Positions 56,117-64,000 of a stretch of 64,000 nucleotides of DNA are shown piece after piece. Both the position numbers and the translations under genes were made by a program. The stretch spans positions 1-64,000 of the forward strand of contig NZ_AFXQ01000018.1 in the NCBI RefSeq assembly GCF_000224415.1, given 5' to 3'. Numbering within the stretch: the stretch's first letter is position 1; every line of letters starts with the position of its first letter. The notes beneath the pieces were generated by a model. The model saw only the letters and a list, made by a program, of their open reading frames with translations, made no database searches and was not told the DNA's origin. This stretch comes from Citricoccus sp. CH26A. GTDB taxonomy: Bacteria > Actinomycetota > Actinomycetes > Actinomycetales > Micrococcaceae.

Positions 56117-57331
56117 ATGAACACCATCACGCCGGCTGGCCCCCTCCTGGGGCCAGCCGGTTTCTGGTCTGCGCGGCCTCTGAACAAGACCATATTGGTC
56201 CTGATCACCCTATTTGTGACTTTCTCTCTGGTTTCGGATGCGGCGACGGCCATCTGGAGATCGGAGAACGTCGATTCGGAAGGACTGCTGGTCAACGTCC
56301 TGACGAGCCTGGCCTTCTACGTCCTGTGGACCCGGTCGACCTATGCGTTCGCTGCGTTGATTCCCGCACTGATCGCGGGGCACGTTTTCGACGAGCAAGC
56401 GCTGCCTTCCCTGGGGTTGCCTCTCATGCTTGGCGTCGTCGCTGCTACTGCTACACGAAGCTTCAGTGTGACGGCCCTGGGTGTCGCTGTGGTGTGGACC
56501 CTCTTGATTCCGTTCACTTCGCGTACGGACGGTGAGGCGCTGTGGGTTGTTCTTCCGCTGGTCATCGCAGCGTGGGCAGTGGGGAGCACAGGAGGCTATC
56601 TTCTGGACCGACGAGAGCAGGACCGTCGTCGCGTCGCGGAGGCCACCAAGCGAGCGGCGCAGGCGGCGCAGGAGGAGCGCAAGTCCCTGGCTCGCGACCT
56701 CCACGACATCGTGGCCCACAACCTGACGATCATCTCCATGCAGACGCGCGCTGCACAGTACGCCGGGACGGATGAGGCCGCGCGCCACGCCGTGGACGTG
56801 GTGGGCCATTCGGCCACGGAAGCACTGGCAGACCTCCGCCGCATGTTGTCCCTGCTCCAGGCGGAGGGACTCGTCGCCGAAGACCAAGTGGCTGCACAGA
56901 TCGAACTCGGTGAGGGAGCGGCCGCCCTGGACCTCGAATACGGCGCCGTGAAGTTTGGCCGCATGCTCGAGGGGCTGGGCATCGAGACGCGTGTCACTAC
57001 GGAAGGGCTCGACCAGGACATCCCGCGGAGCGTGCAGACGGCCCTGTATCGCGTCCTGCAGGAAGCGGTGACGAACGTGGCCAAGCATGCGGCGGAGGGG
57101 GGCCAGTGCAGCATCTGCATACGCGTCAACGACGACCGGCTGGAACTCGCCGTGGACAACACGCTTCCCGTCCGCGGTGCGCCGGCCCGGGCCGGCTGGA
57201 ACTCCTCCGGCAGCGGCCTAATCGGGATGCGCGACCGGGTCGATGCCTTCGGCGGGACCATGAGTTCACAGCGGGACGGCAGCTGGTGGCGGGTCAGGGC
57301 TGAGGTGCCCCTGCAGGAAGCCGCCGCTTGA
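56117..57331 (+). CDS. Sensor histidine kinase (NarL-partner, HisKA_3 type)
   Basis: A 404-residue membrane kinase. Five or so hydrophobic segments span about 20-175. The dimerisation/phosphoacceptor box SLARDLHDIVAHNLTIIS has His196, and the ATPase domain shows LQEAVTNVAKHA and SGLIGMRDRVDAFGG. It starts 11 bases after the peptide gene, so both are on one transcript. It probably phosphorylates the divergent LuxR-type regulator. The part up to about 56550 uses AT-richer codons (ATA, TTG, ATT) than the surroundings, hinting at acquisition or low-expression membrane coding. Confidence 0.87.
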   Translation: MNTITPAGPLLGPAGFWSARPLNKTILVLITLFVTFSLVSDAATAIWRSENVDSEGLLVNVLTSLAFYVLWTRSTYAFAALIPALIAGHVFDEQALPSLGLPLMLGVVAATATRSFSVTALGVAVVWTLLIPFTSRTDGEALWVVLPLVIAAWAVGSTGGYLLDRREQDRRRVAEATKRAAQAAQEERKSLARDLHDIVAHNLTIISMQTRAAQYAGTDEAARHAVDVVGHSATEALADLRRMLSLLQAEGLVAEDQVAAQIELGEGAAALDLEYGAVKFGRMLEGLGIETRVTTEGLDQDIPRSVQTALYRVLQEAVTNVAKHAAEGGQCSICIRVNDDRLELAVDNTLPVRGAPARAGWNSSGSGLIGMRDRVDAFGGTMSSQRDGSWWRVRAEVPLQEAAA

Positions 57332-57347
57332 TGTGATATGGGTCACA
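57332..57347. promoter_or_regulatory. Perfect CRP/GlxR-type site
   Basis: TGTGATATGGGTCACA matches TGTGAnnnnnnTCACA exactly. It starts one base after the sensor kinase stop, about 290 bases before the MFS gene. Two looser copies lie at 13519 and 40789. The controlled promoter is unknown. Confidence 0.65.
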
Positions 57348-57637
57348 TTATATGCCGAAAGTCTAGCCAAAGGTCTAATGGTGACGCGCTAGGGCTCGCG
57401 GATAACCTAAAGGGGCCCCATGAGACGGTGCACACGGATCAGGACGGTGGAATCAGCCCGGGGGGATACGGGCCCACCAACCTATAATCCGCTGAGAGGC
57501 GGTGGCCATGCCACCGCCTCTCAGGTGTTTAACGCCCCTCTTCCGCACCTACACCGGCCCTGACCAGTACGTCTGCCGAATCGTGCCGGTCCGATTATGA
57601 CGTCGGCCGATCGCGGCCCAGCGTTAAAGTGGCTGGA
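57348..57637 (+). other. Intergenic region before the MFS gene
   Basis: Apart from the hairpin at 57492-57524 no gene is supported. It holds a direct repeat GTCTA-n7-GTCTA near 57361-57377 and AT-richer sequence than average. A promoter for the MFS gene probably lies after the hairpin, but no clear boxes were seen. Confidence 0.4.
57492..57524 (+). terminator. Strong hairpin, probable terminator after the sensor kinase transcript
   Basis: A perfect 15-bp stem (CTGAGAGGCGGTGGC and its complement) with a CAT loop, followed by GTGTTT. It separates the kinase transcript from the MFS gene. Confidence 0.75.
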
Positions 57638-58882
57638 ATGAACGCCGTATCTGGCGCCTCCGCCGGACATCCGGTGCGCGCTCACTCCTCGTGGGTCCCG
57701 ATCGTCATCGCCGGCGTGGCAGCGGCCATGCACATCTGGAAGCTGCCGGAGGCGCTGTCCTACATCCAGCAGGACCTGGGCATGACCCTCGTCGAATCCG
57801 GGGTGCTCCTGGGCATCGTCCAGGTCGGCTCCATGCTGCTGGGCCTGGGCGTCTCCCTGTTCTCCGAGGTGATCGGACTGCGGCGGACGCTTCTGATCGG
57901 CATGGCGCTGCTGACGGCAGGGTCCCTGGCCGGGGCCTTCGCGGACTCCACCGGGTTCCTGATGGCCACGCGCGCGCTCGAGGGCGTGGGCTTCCTGATG
58001 GCCACGGTCGTCGCGCCGCCGCTGATCCGCCTCACGGCGCACCCCGCCCGGGCGAACATCGCCCTGGGCTGGTGGGCCGCCTTCCAGGGCATCGCCACGT
58101 TCCTGGCGGTCCTGACCTCCACCCTGCTGCTGACCACGGTGAGCTGGCAGGCCTGGTGGGTCACCATGGCCGTCATCACGGCCGCGACGATTCCCCTGCT
58201 GCTGGTGTTCGTCGCCCCGCCGCCGGCGGGGCGTGAGGCCAACGTGCGCCTGGCCGCGCGTCGGGTGCTGGCCACCGTGAAGACCTCCACGCCCTGGATC
58301 GCCGGCCTCGTGTTCGCCTGCTACACCCTGCAATGGGGTTCGGTGATCGGCTTCCTGCCCACCATCTTCGACGAGGCCGGCGTCGGAGGGCTGTGGCCCG
58401 GCATCGTCACCGCCATCGTCGGTGGCCTGAACGGCGTCGGCAACATCGTGACCGGCCGCCTGCACCAGCACGGGATACCGATGCGTCGACTGATCCTCAT
58501 CGGCCTCATCACGATGGGGGTGACCTCCGTGATCACCTTCGCCCCGGACTGGAGCGGCGTGCGCGGCGGGCTTGCCGTCCAGATCGTGGCCGTCGCCCTG
58601 TTCTCCGGGGTCGGCGCCCTGATCCCGGCATCGCTGAACCGGATCGCCGTGGACATCGCTCCGCCCGACGGGTCACCCGCTGCGGTCGTGGGCCTGATGG
58701 TCCAGATCTACAACGGGGCGAACTTCATCGGCCCGATCATCCTCGCCGCCATCGCCACGTCGGCCGGAAGCTGGCACTACTCGTGGATCATGACCGGCGC
58801 TGCGACCCTGCTCGGGGTCCTGCTGGCCGCGCGCTTCCTGTCCGAACGGCAACTGGGGCTGGACTTCCGCCACCACGGCTGA
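57638..58882 (+). CDS. MFS transporter (CynX/NimT-like)
   Basis: A 414-residue polytopic protein with about 12 membrane segments. IWKLPEALSYIQQDLGMTLV opens the first loop, SEVIGLRRTLLIGMALL carries the loop 2-3 basic turn, and the last segment is near residues 380-400. The general class includes cyanate and nitroimidazole-type exporters. ATG at 57638 is used; a GTG nine bases earlier is also in frame. It is convergent with the DsbA-family gene, 18 bases apart. The substrate is unknown. Confidence 0.75.
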   Translation: MNAVSGASAGHPVRAHSSWVPIVIAGVAAAMHIWKLPEALSYIQQDLGMTLVESGVLLGIVQVGSMLLGLGVSLFSEVIGLRRTLLIGMALLTAGSLAGAFADSTGFLMATRALEGVGFLMATVVAPPLIRLTAHPARANIALGWWAAFQGIATFLAVLTSTLLLTTVSWQAWWVTMAVITAATIPLLLVFVAPPPAGREANVRLAARRVLATVKTSTPWIAGLVFACYTLQWGSVIGFLPTIFDEAGVGGLWPGIVTAIVGGLNGVGNIVTGRLHQHGIPMRRLILIGLITMGVTSVITFAPDWSGVRGGLAVQIVAVALFSGVGALIPASLNRIAVDIAPPDGSPAAVVGLMVQIYNGANFIGPIILAAIATSAGSWHYSWIMTGAATLLGVLLAARFLSERQLGLDFRHHG

Positions 58883-58900
58883 CACCACCCCGGCGCGGGA

Positions 58901-59638
58901 TCAGTCGCAGCCCTCGGGGCCGCAGGCCTGGCCGTCGAGACCGGCACCGACGGCTGTCCCCGTCCCGGCGGCCACGGGTTGCACCATCCGCAGGGGCTGG
59001 AACTCGGACCAGACCTGCTGCAGGGCCTGGGTGAACAACTCGGTCGGCTGGGCCCCGGAGATGCCGTAGGTGCGGCCGAGGACGAAGAACGGGACGCCGG
59101 TGACTCCCAGGGCGCGGGCCGTGGCCACGTCCTCTTCCACGGCGGCCTCCCACCGGTCCTCGGTCAGGGCCTCGTGCACGTGGTCCTGCGTCAGTCCCGC
59201 GGCAGTGCCCAGCCGGACCAGCACCTGCTCGTCGCCGATGTCGAGGCCCTGCTCGAAGTGGGCCCGGAACAGCTGTTCCTCCAGCGCCTCCGCGGTCCTC
59301 AGCCCTTCGGCCCTGGCGCGCTGGATGACCCGATGGGCCTTCCACGAGTTCGCGACCACGAGGTTGTCGAAGTCGTACTCCAGGCCCTCGCCGCGTGCCT
59401 GGTCGGTGACGTGCGCGAGCATCCGGATCACCTGCTCGCGCGGCATGCCCTTGGTCTGGACCAGGTAGTCCACCTCGCTGCGGGGATCACGCTCGGGCAG
59501 GGAGGGATCCAGCTGATAGCTCTTCCACTCCACCTCGACCTGGTCCCGGTGTTCGAAGGACTCCAGCGCCTTCTCGAACCGGCGCTTGCCGATGAAGCAC
59601 CAGGGGCACCCGACGTCAGAAAAAATCTCGATCTTCAC
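58901..59638 (-). CDS. DsbA family FrnE-like oxidoreductase
   Basis: A 245-residue thioredoxin-fold protein. The active site Cys11-Pro-Trp-Cys14 (FSDVGCPWCFIGKRRFEKAL) is followed by the helical insert, and the cis-Pro loop is GVTGVPFFVLGRTYGISGAQ. There is no signal peptide, so it is cytoplasmic, like FrnE or 2-hydroxychromene-type isomerases. GTG at 59638 begins directly at the beta strand (VKIEIFSD); a TTG 12 bases upstream is possible. A C-terminal Cys pair (CGPEGC) is additional. Confidence 0.83.
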   Translation of the reverse strand: MKIEIFSDVGCPWCFIGKRRFEKALESFEHRDQVEVEWKSYQLDPSLPERDPRSEVDYLVQTKGMPREQVIRMLAHVTDQARGEGLEYDFDNLVVANSWKAHRVIQRARAEGLRTAEALEEQLFRAHFEQGLDIGDEQVLVRLGTAAGLTQDHVHEALTEDRWEAAVEEDVATARALGVTGVPFFVLGRTYGISGAQPTELFTQALQQVWSEFQPLRMVQPVAAGTGTAVGAGLDGQACGPEGCD

Positions 59639-59683
59639 AACCAGGCACAACCCCGGATCATCGGCGCACTATTCCTCAAACCG

Positions 59684-60529
59684 TCAGGACTGCCGCAGGC
59701 CACCCTGCCAGAGGGCGGCGAAGGGGGTGTTGCCGGCGACGCGCTGGCGGATGCCCTCGGTGACGAACTCCTTGGCACGGCGGGCGGCGTCCAGGGGAGC
59801 GGCGCCCTTGGCGAGCTCCGCGGTCACGGCTGCCGCCAGTGAGCAACCGGCGCCGGACACCGCGTGCTCACCGATCTTGGGGGCGGACAGCACCTCGAGG
59901 GTCTCGCCGTCGTAGTAGACGTCCACGGCGTCGGGACCGGACAGCCGGACCCCGCCCTTGGCCAGCACGGCGGCGCCGGAGACCTCGTGGATCCGCTTCG
60001 CGGCGTCCTTCAGGTCACCCAGGGACTCGATCGTCATCCCGGAGAGCTGCTCGGACTCGAAGTGGTTCGGCGTGGTGAAGGTGGCCAGGGGCAGCAGCTC
60101 GGCCTTGAGGGCCTGGTCGGTGTCCAGGGCGTGGCCCGGCTCCTGGCCCTTGCAGATCAGGACCGGGTCGAGGACCACGTGGTCCCAGTCCTGGGTCCTC
60201 AGGGCGGTGGCCACGGTCGAGATGGTGGCCGGGGACCCCATCATGCCGAGCTTGGTGGTCTTCAGCTGCCCGGCGTAGTCGGCCTGGATCGCCTCGAGCT
60301 GGTGCGAGATGACTTCGGGATCCACGGGAACGAACCGATGGTTCCAGTCATCCTGGGGGTCGAACGCCACGATGCAGGTCAGGGCCACCATGCCGAAGGC
60401 GCCGAGCTCCTGGAAGGTCTTGAGGTCGGCCTGGGCGCCGGCGCCACCGGTGGCCTCCGATCCGGCGATCGTCAGGGCAAGAGCGGGGCTGTGCACGTCG
60501 TACGGGTCTGTCGTGGGCATGCGCACCAT
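59684..60529 (-). CDS. Pyridoxamine / hydroxymethylpyrimidine kinase (PdxK/ThiD family)
   Basis: A 281-residue ribokinase-fold kinase. ALTIAGSEATGGAGAQADLK is near residue 18, KLGMMGS and VVLDPVLICKG are mid-protein, and the catalytic GAGCS motif (HAVSGAGCSLAAAV, in place of the GTGD-type GDTF) is near residue 227. The Gly-Ala-Gly-Cys form is typical of the pyridoxal kinase type of Gram-positive bacteria, so B6 salvage is a better guess than thiamine synthesis. It starts one base from the end of the small membrane protein gene, so they are co-transcribed. Confidence 0.82.
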   Translation of the reverse strand: MVRMPTTDPYDVHSPALALTIAGSEATGGAGAQADLKTFQELGAFGMVALTCIVAFDPQDDWNHRFVPVDPEVISHQLEAIQADYAGQLKTTKLGMMGSPATISTVATALRTQDWDHVVLDPVLICKGQEPGHALDTDQALKAELLPLATFTTPNHFESEQLSGMTIESLGDLKDAAKRIHEVSGAAVLAKGGVRLSGPDAVDVYYDGETLEVLSAPKIGEHAVSGAGCSLAAAVTAELAKGAAPLDAARRAKEFVTEGIRQRVAGNTPFAALWQGGLRQS

Positions 60530-60530
60530 G

Positions 60531-61031
60531 TTAATCCCCGTTCCCGGGGCCAGGCGCCTGGCCGGCGTCGTCCCCGGGGCGGACCACGGTGACCAGGGGA
60601 CGGGCCAGGGCGCGGCCCAGGGCCATCAGGACGGCCGCCGGGAATCCGACCACCGGGATGAGCATGGGCACGAGTCCGCCGACCCCGGAGAACAGCACGG
60701 CCAGGCCGTAGAGCATGCCCACCAGGGCGTAGCCCAGCACGTGGATCCACTGGTTGAGCTTGAACCGGAACAGCCAGTTGACCAGCAGGCACAGCGGCAG
60801 GCCGATGACCATGCCCGCCAGCCCCACGATGCTCAGCAGCGGGGTCAGGGAGCCATAGGCCTGCAGGGCCGGGACGAGGCTGAGGACCAGCACGATGGCG
60901 GCCATCAGCAGGTTCGGGACCAGCCAGGCGACCAGGAACCCGTACAGGGACATCCTCAGGCGCGGGCGGGACCCGGCGGGGACCGTGCTCCGCCGACGTC
61001 GGCTCGGCTTGACCGGGATGGGGGTCGTCAT
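60531..61031 (-). CDS. Hypothetical small integral membrane protein
   Basis: A 166-residue protein with a basic N-terminus (KPSRRRRS) and four predicted membrane segments at about 30-50, 62-82, 95-115 and 118-140. A segment such as MVIGLPLCLLVNWLFRFKLN is typical. Not recognised as a known family. It is immediately upstream of the PdxK/ThiD-type kinase gene, which begins one base after its stop, and may help vitamin uptake, but this is speculative. Confidence 0.6.
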   Translation of the reverse strand: MTTPIPVKPSRRRRSTVPAGSRPRLRMSLYGFLVAWLVPNLLMAAIVLVLSLVPALQAYGSLTPLLSIVGLAGMVIGLPLCLLVNWLFRFKLNQWIHVLGYALVGMLYGLAVLFSGVGGLVPMLIPVVGFPAAVLMALGRALARPLVTVVRPGDDAGQAPGPGNGD

Positions 61032-61199
61032 GGGGTGGCTCCAGAACTGGCAGGGGGCGCGCGGGCCGTGCCAGTCTACCGTCGGGGCCGATCCGTGGCT
61101 CCAGGCGACGACGCCGGCCGGGAAGTTCTGCGGCCCGCGCGACGTTGTACCGGAGTTGCGGCCGAACCGGCCGCGCCCCGCACCGACCGGAGGGCAGTC

Positions 61200-61823
61200 A
61201 TGCTCGAGATCTTGACCGGGTCCGGACTGGCCACGGCCGCCGGCCTCAACGCGTACATCCCCATGCTCGTGCTGGGCCTGCTGGACCGCTTCACGTCCCT
61301 GGTGGAGCTGCCGACCGCCTGGCAGTGGCTCTCCCACGACGCCACCCTGTGGATCCTCGCGGCGCTGCTCGTCCTGGAGGTGGTGGCGGACAAGGTCCCG
61401 GTGCTGGACAGCGTCAACGACGCCGTGCAGACCGTCATCCGGCCTGCCGCCGGCGGCATCACGTTCGCCTCCGGGGTCGGCACGGAGACGGTCACCGTCC
61501 AGGACCCCGGTGCACTGTTCGCCGGCGAGGCCTGGGTCCCGGTGGTGGTCGGTGCGGGGCTGGCCCTGCTCGTGCACCTGTTCAAGGCCACCACCCGCGC
61601 CGGCGCGAACACCGCCACCGCCGGGGCCGCAGCCCCGGTGCTGTCCACCGCGGAGGACACCGCGTCCATCCTCCTGGCCCTGACGGCGGTGCTCCTCCCG
61701 GTGGCCGTGGGGATCCTGCTGGTGCTGATCGTGGTGGGGCTGTGGCTGCTCGGCCGGTGGGTCCTCCGCCGTCGCCGCCGGGACCAACTGATGAGCCGCG
61801 AGGACCGGTACTTCGCCGTCTGA
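61200..61823 (+). CDS. DUF4126-type membrane protein
   Basis: A 207-residue membrane protein. SGLATAAGLNAYIPMLVLGL at the start and VVADKVPVLDSVNDAVQTVI in the middle are typical of the DUF4126 family. There are about four to five membrane segments, with a strongly basic end to the last (LRRRRRDQLM). Function of the family is unknown. It starts with GGAGGGCAGTC upstream. It is divergent from the small membrane protein gene. Confidence 0.75.
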   Translation: MLEILTGSGLATAAGLNAYIPMLVLGLLDRFTSLVELPTAWQWLSHDATLWILAALLVLEVVADKVPVLDSVNDAVQTVIRPAAGGITFASGVGTETVTVQDPGALFAGEAWVPVVVGAGLALLVHLFKATTRAGANTATAGAAAPVLSTAEDTASILLALTAVLLPVAVGILLVLIVVGLWLLGRWVLRRRRRDQLMSREDRYFAV

Positions 61824-61882
61824 CCGGCTGGGTGACCCCCGGTGCGCTCCGTCCTCGGGGGAGCGCTCGCACCGGACGTGTG

Positions 61883-61902
61883 ACAAAATTGGTGACAATC
61901 CA
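61883..61902 (+). promoter_or_regulatory. GntR-type operator in front of the GntR gene
   Basis: ATTGGTGACAAT at 61888-61899 is a near-perfect version of the palindrome ATTGTTGACAAT at 24958. The 20 bases here are 17/20 identical to 24953-24972. It implies autoregulation of the GntR gene 33 bases downstream and shared control with the 25-kb aromatic operon. Confidence 0.65.
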
Positions 61903-61934
61903 GGCCATCGCGGCCGACGAGTGGGGAGGCATCA

Positions 61935-62594
61935 GTGGCGACCGGAACCAGTACGGGTACGACGGTGACCGCGGCGGAGGTGGCCGCGCGGATCCGGGAG
62001 GCCATCTCCTCCGGGGACCTGGTCCCCAACCAGCGGCTCGTCGAGGCCGATCTGGCCGAGGCCTACGGTGCCAGCCGCGGGCACGTCCGCACGGCGCTGG
62101 GTGAGCTGACGGTCGAGGGGCTCGTGGAGCGGATCCAGAACCGCGGTGCCCGGGTACGCTCGGTCCCCTTGGAGGAGGCCCTCGAGATCGTGGAGGTGCG
62201 CGCCGCCCTCGAGGCGCTGTGCGCCGCGCGGGCCGCCGAGAGGATCACCGACGACCAGGCCGAGGAACTGCGGGCCATCGGGCGGGCCATGGAGGCGGCC
62301 GTCCGGGACCGTGACCAGTCGGCCTACGCGCGCGGCAACACCGACCTGCACGGCATGCTCATCCGGGTGTCCGGCCAGCGAACGGCCGCGGCGACCATCG
62401 ACCGGCTGCGGGCCCAGGCCGTGCGTTTCCAGTACCGCCTCTCCGCCCGCCCCGGCCGGTCCCAGCAGTCCCTGCCGGAGCACCTGGCCATCATCGAGGC
62501 GGTCTGCGCCCGGGACCCGGAGGGCGCCGCGCGGGCGATGCGGGCTCACCTGGCCTCGGTGTCCGAGGCGATCGTCGAGTCCACCCGGGACTGA
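61935..62594 (+). CDS. GntR family (FadR/FCD subgroup) regulator
   Basis: A 219-residue protein. The winged helix is at about 12-75 (VEADLAEAYGASRGHVRTAL), and the FCD ligand domain has the conserved Asp/His pattern (NTDLHGMLIRVSG, SLPEHLAIIEAV). GTG at 61935 follows GGGGAGGCATCA. FCD regulators usually bind carboxylates and metal. Its own upstream palindrome is repeated at 24958 before the 4-oxalomesaconate operon 37 kb away, which is probably its target. Confidence 0.87.
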   Translation: MATGTSTGTTVTAAEVAARIREAISSGDLVPNQRLVEADLAEAYGASRGHVRTALGELTVEGLVERIQNRGARVRSVPLEEALEIVEVRAALEALCAARAAERITDDQAEELRAIGRAMEAAVRDRDQSAYARGNTDLHGMLIRVSGQRTAAATIDRLRAQAVRFQYRLSARPGRSQQSLPEHLAIIEAVCARDPEGAARAMRAHLASVSEAIVESTRD

Positions 62595-62667
62595 GGCGGT
62601 CACTCGCCGTCCGCACGGACGCGGCTCCGAGACCGCAGCGGGCCGGGTGGCCGGGCTGGGGCGCCTT

Positions 62668-63462
62668 TCAGCTGACGGGGGCCCCGAGGCGCTGGGAGAC
62701 GCGCCGGGCTGCAGTGGTGCAGGCCCGGGTCAATTGCGGCAGGGCGGATTCGGGGACCCGGTACCGCGGGGCCGCCACCAGGATGGTGGCGACGACCTCG
62801 CCCCGGTGGTCGAACACGGGGGCCGCCACGCCGACCTCATCATCGGAGGTCTCGCCGTAATTCACCGCGTACCCGTTGCGGCGGACGTCCGCGAGGCGCT
62901 CCAGGTACTGGTCCGGGGTGACGTGGCCGTCGAGCCGGATGGGGCAGTCGCCCAGGAGCTGGCGAACGTGGTCCGGGTCCATGTGGGCCAGGGGCACCTG
63001 GACGCTGGCGCTCAGGCCGGTGCTGTAGCGGCTTCCCATGGCCGAGGTGTGCTTGATCTTCTGGGGGCTGGGGACCTGCTCGACGGTCACGGCCGCGGAG
63101 CCGTCCCAGATGGCCAGCGCCACCGTCTCCTCGGTGATCTCGCGCAGGGTCTGCAGGTCCTCCATGGCGATCCGGCGGACGTCCAGGTTGGCGAGCAGGG
63201 GGCCGGCGACGGCGATCAGTCCCAGGCCCAGCCGGTACTTCCGCGACGCCTCGTCCCGCTCGACCACGTGCTCCTGTTCGAGGGTGGCGAGGATGCGGGA
63301 CACGCTGGACTTGTGGAGGCCGACCTGGGCGGCGATCTCCGTCACGCCCTGCAGTGGCTCGTCCGACGTGAAGCAGCGGATGACCTGCAGGACGTTGACG
63401 ATGACGGAGGCGCCGCGGGCCCCGTTCTCGGGGGCGGACGGGGCGTCGGATGCGGGGGTCAT
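62668..63462 (-). CDS. IclR family regulator next to creatinase
   Basis: A 264-residue IclR protein. The N-terminal winged helix contains IAAQVGLHKSSVSRILATLE, and the effector domain has GVAAPVFDHRGEVVATILVA. It lies directly downstream of the creatinase gene on the same strand, after a strong hairpin, and likely regulates creatine or creatinine breakdown. No effector can be named. Confidence 0.82.
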   Translation of the reverse strand: MTPASDAPSAPENGARGASVIVNVLQVIRCFTSDEPLQGVTEIAAQVGLHKSSVSRILATLEQEHVVERDEASRKYRLGLGLIAVAGPLLANLDVRRIAMEDLQTLREITEETVALAIWDGSAAVTVEQVPSPQKIKHTSAMGSRYSTGLSASVQVPLAHMDPDHVRQLLGDCPIRLDGHVTPDQYLERLADVRRNGYAVNYGETSDDEVGVAAPVFDHRGEVVATILVAAPRYRVPESALPQLTRACTTAARRVSQRLGAPVS

Positions 63463-63520
63463 GGCATTCCTCGGATCGGGTGACGGGGTGCGGGTCGGGG
63501 GAGGGGTGGGCGGATGCGCA

Positions 63521-63566
63521 GAGGGGGTGGCCGGACCGGAAGTGCTTCCGGTCCGGCCACCCCCTC
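63521..63566. terminator. Terminator between creatinase and IclR genes
   Basis: A perfect 22-bp inverted repeat (63521-63542 and 63545-63566) with a TG loop. It is one of the longest perfect hairpins in the window. Confidence 0.8.
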
Positions 63567-63590
63567 ATGGAGAGCGGATCGTCCTGCGGG

Positions 63591-64000
63591 TCAGGCGTCG
63601 ATGATGTTGTGCTCGGGGCCGAAGCCGAACTTGGTGATGTTCTCGGCGCCGTCCTCGCCGACCACCAGGATGTCATGCTCGCGGTAGCCACCGGCCCCGG
63701 GCTCGCCGTCCATCACGGTGATCATCGGCTCCATCGAGACGACCATGCCCGGCTCCAGGACGGTCTCGATGTCCTCGCGCAGTTCCAGCCCGGCCTCGCG
63801 GCCGTAGTAGTGGGACAGCACGCCGAAGGAGTGGCCGTACCCGAAGGTGCGGTTCGGCAGCAGGCCGTAGCCGATGTAGATCTCGTTGAGCTCGGCGGCG
63901 ATGTCCTTGCAGACGGCACCGGGCTTGATGAGCTCGAGGCCGCGGCGGTGCACCTCGACGTTCACGTTCCACAGGTGCAGGCTGGTCTCGTCCGGCTCGC
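63591..64000 (-). CDS. Creatinase (creatine amidinohydrolase), partial
   Basis: The C-terminal 130 or so residues of an M24-fold protein; the 5' part lies beyond the window end. FGYGHSFGVLSHYYGREAGL, PGMVVSMEPMI and GGYREHDILVVGEDGAENI are close to bacterial creatinase, which splits creatine to sarcosine and urea. Metal-free M24 members of this type keep the fold of methionine aminopeptidase. Arthrobacter and relatives use this for creatine as carbon and nitrogen source. An Xaa-Pro peptidase remains a weaker alternative because the N-terminal domain is not visible. Confidence 0.8.
   Translation of the reverse strand, partial: EPDETSLHLWNVNVEVHRRGLELIKPGAVCKDIAAELNEIYIGYGLLPNRTFGYGHSFGVLSHYYGREAGLELREDIETVLEPGMVVSMEPMITVMDGEPGAGGYREHDILVVGEDGAENITKFGFGPEHNIIDA

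Noticed and set aside
57332-57637. Possible small gene or RNA in the gap before the MFS gene
   Set aside because: No start with a ribosome site and no coding bias; only a regulatory site and a hairpin are supported.

Overview
The window is about 64 kb of GC-rich (roughly 70 %) actinobacterial chromosome. Codon use, the gene families and the pathway content (paa, cre-like alkylphenol, creatinase, desferrioxamine-type siderophore) point to the Micrococcaceae (Micrococcus, Citricoccus, Kocuria or Arthrobacter relatives). This assignment is an inference from gene content. No rRNA, tRNA, insertion sequence, prophage or CRISPR array was found.

Layout. (1) 1-18.5 kb: a complete aerobic phenylacetate (paa) regulon in four transcription units: thiolase-paaF-paaH, paaZ, paaI-paaK-paaR on the minus strand, and paaABCDE-paaG. 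Four similar TetR-type operators sit at the four unit promoters and a TetR gene (paaR) lies inside the cluster. A minus-strand siderophore operon (3.2-8.5 kb: decarboxylase, N-monooxygenase, fused acetyltransferase/NIS synthetase) splits the paa genes; an IdeR/DtxR-type iron box precedes it. (2) 18.5-20 kb: FNT-family channel and a small membrane protein. (3) 20-25 kb: Lrp/AsnC regulator divergent from a branched-chain 2-oxoacid dehydrogenase E1alpha-E1beta-E2 operon. (4) 25-29 kb: lower aromatic pathway at the level of 4-oxalomesaconate (aldolase, tautomerase, hydratase) with a type I extradiol dioxygenase. (5) 29-31.4 kb: RamB-like regulator and a CarD-family protein. (6) 31.4-41.8 kb: a minus-strand cluster matching the alkylphenol (p-cresol) phosphorylation/P450 pathway called cre in Corynebacterium glutamicum, with its own IclR regulator. 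(7) 42-47 kb: PIG-L deacetylase, a TIGR01777-type epimerase, MFS transporter, stress-type SDR and a hypothetical. (8) 47.4-51.9 kb: tandem glycine riboswitch, gcvP and gcvT. (9) 52-55 kb: a membrane-anchored degenerate nuclease-fold/coiled-coil protein, a UmuD homologue lacking its catalytic dyad, and UmuC. (10) 55-57.3 kb: divergent response regulator, a 75-aa secreted Cys-containing peptide and a sensor kinase. (11) 57.6-64 kb: MFS transporter, DsbA-family protein, a ThiD/PdxK-type kinase, two small membrane proteins, GntR and IclR regulators, and the 3' part of a creatinase gene.

How it fits together. The core theme is aromatic catabolism. Phenylacetate goes to acetyl-CoA and succinyl-CoA through paa. 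Alkylphenols would go to 4-hydroxybenzoate through the cre-like genes. A meta-cleavage lower branch ends in pyruvate and oxaloacetate. The GntR gene near 62 kb and the 4-oxalomesaconate operon at 25 kb carry nearly identical palindromic upstream sequences, so the regulator probably controls that distant operon. CRP/GlxR-like sites sit in front of the paa and cre operons and after the sensor-kinase gene.

Quality warning. Five genes (siderophore decarboxylase, paaD, aldolase, tautomerase, ferredoxin reductase) are each broken by what looks like one missing base in a G/C homopolymer. Each is restored by adding one G or C. This pattern suggests uncorrected sequencing errors rather than gene decay.
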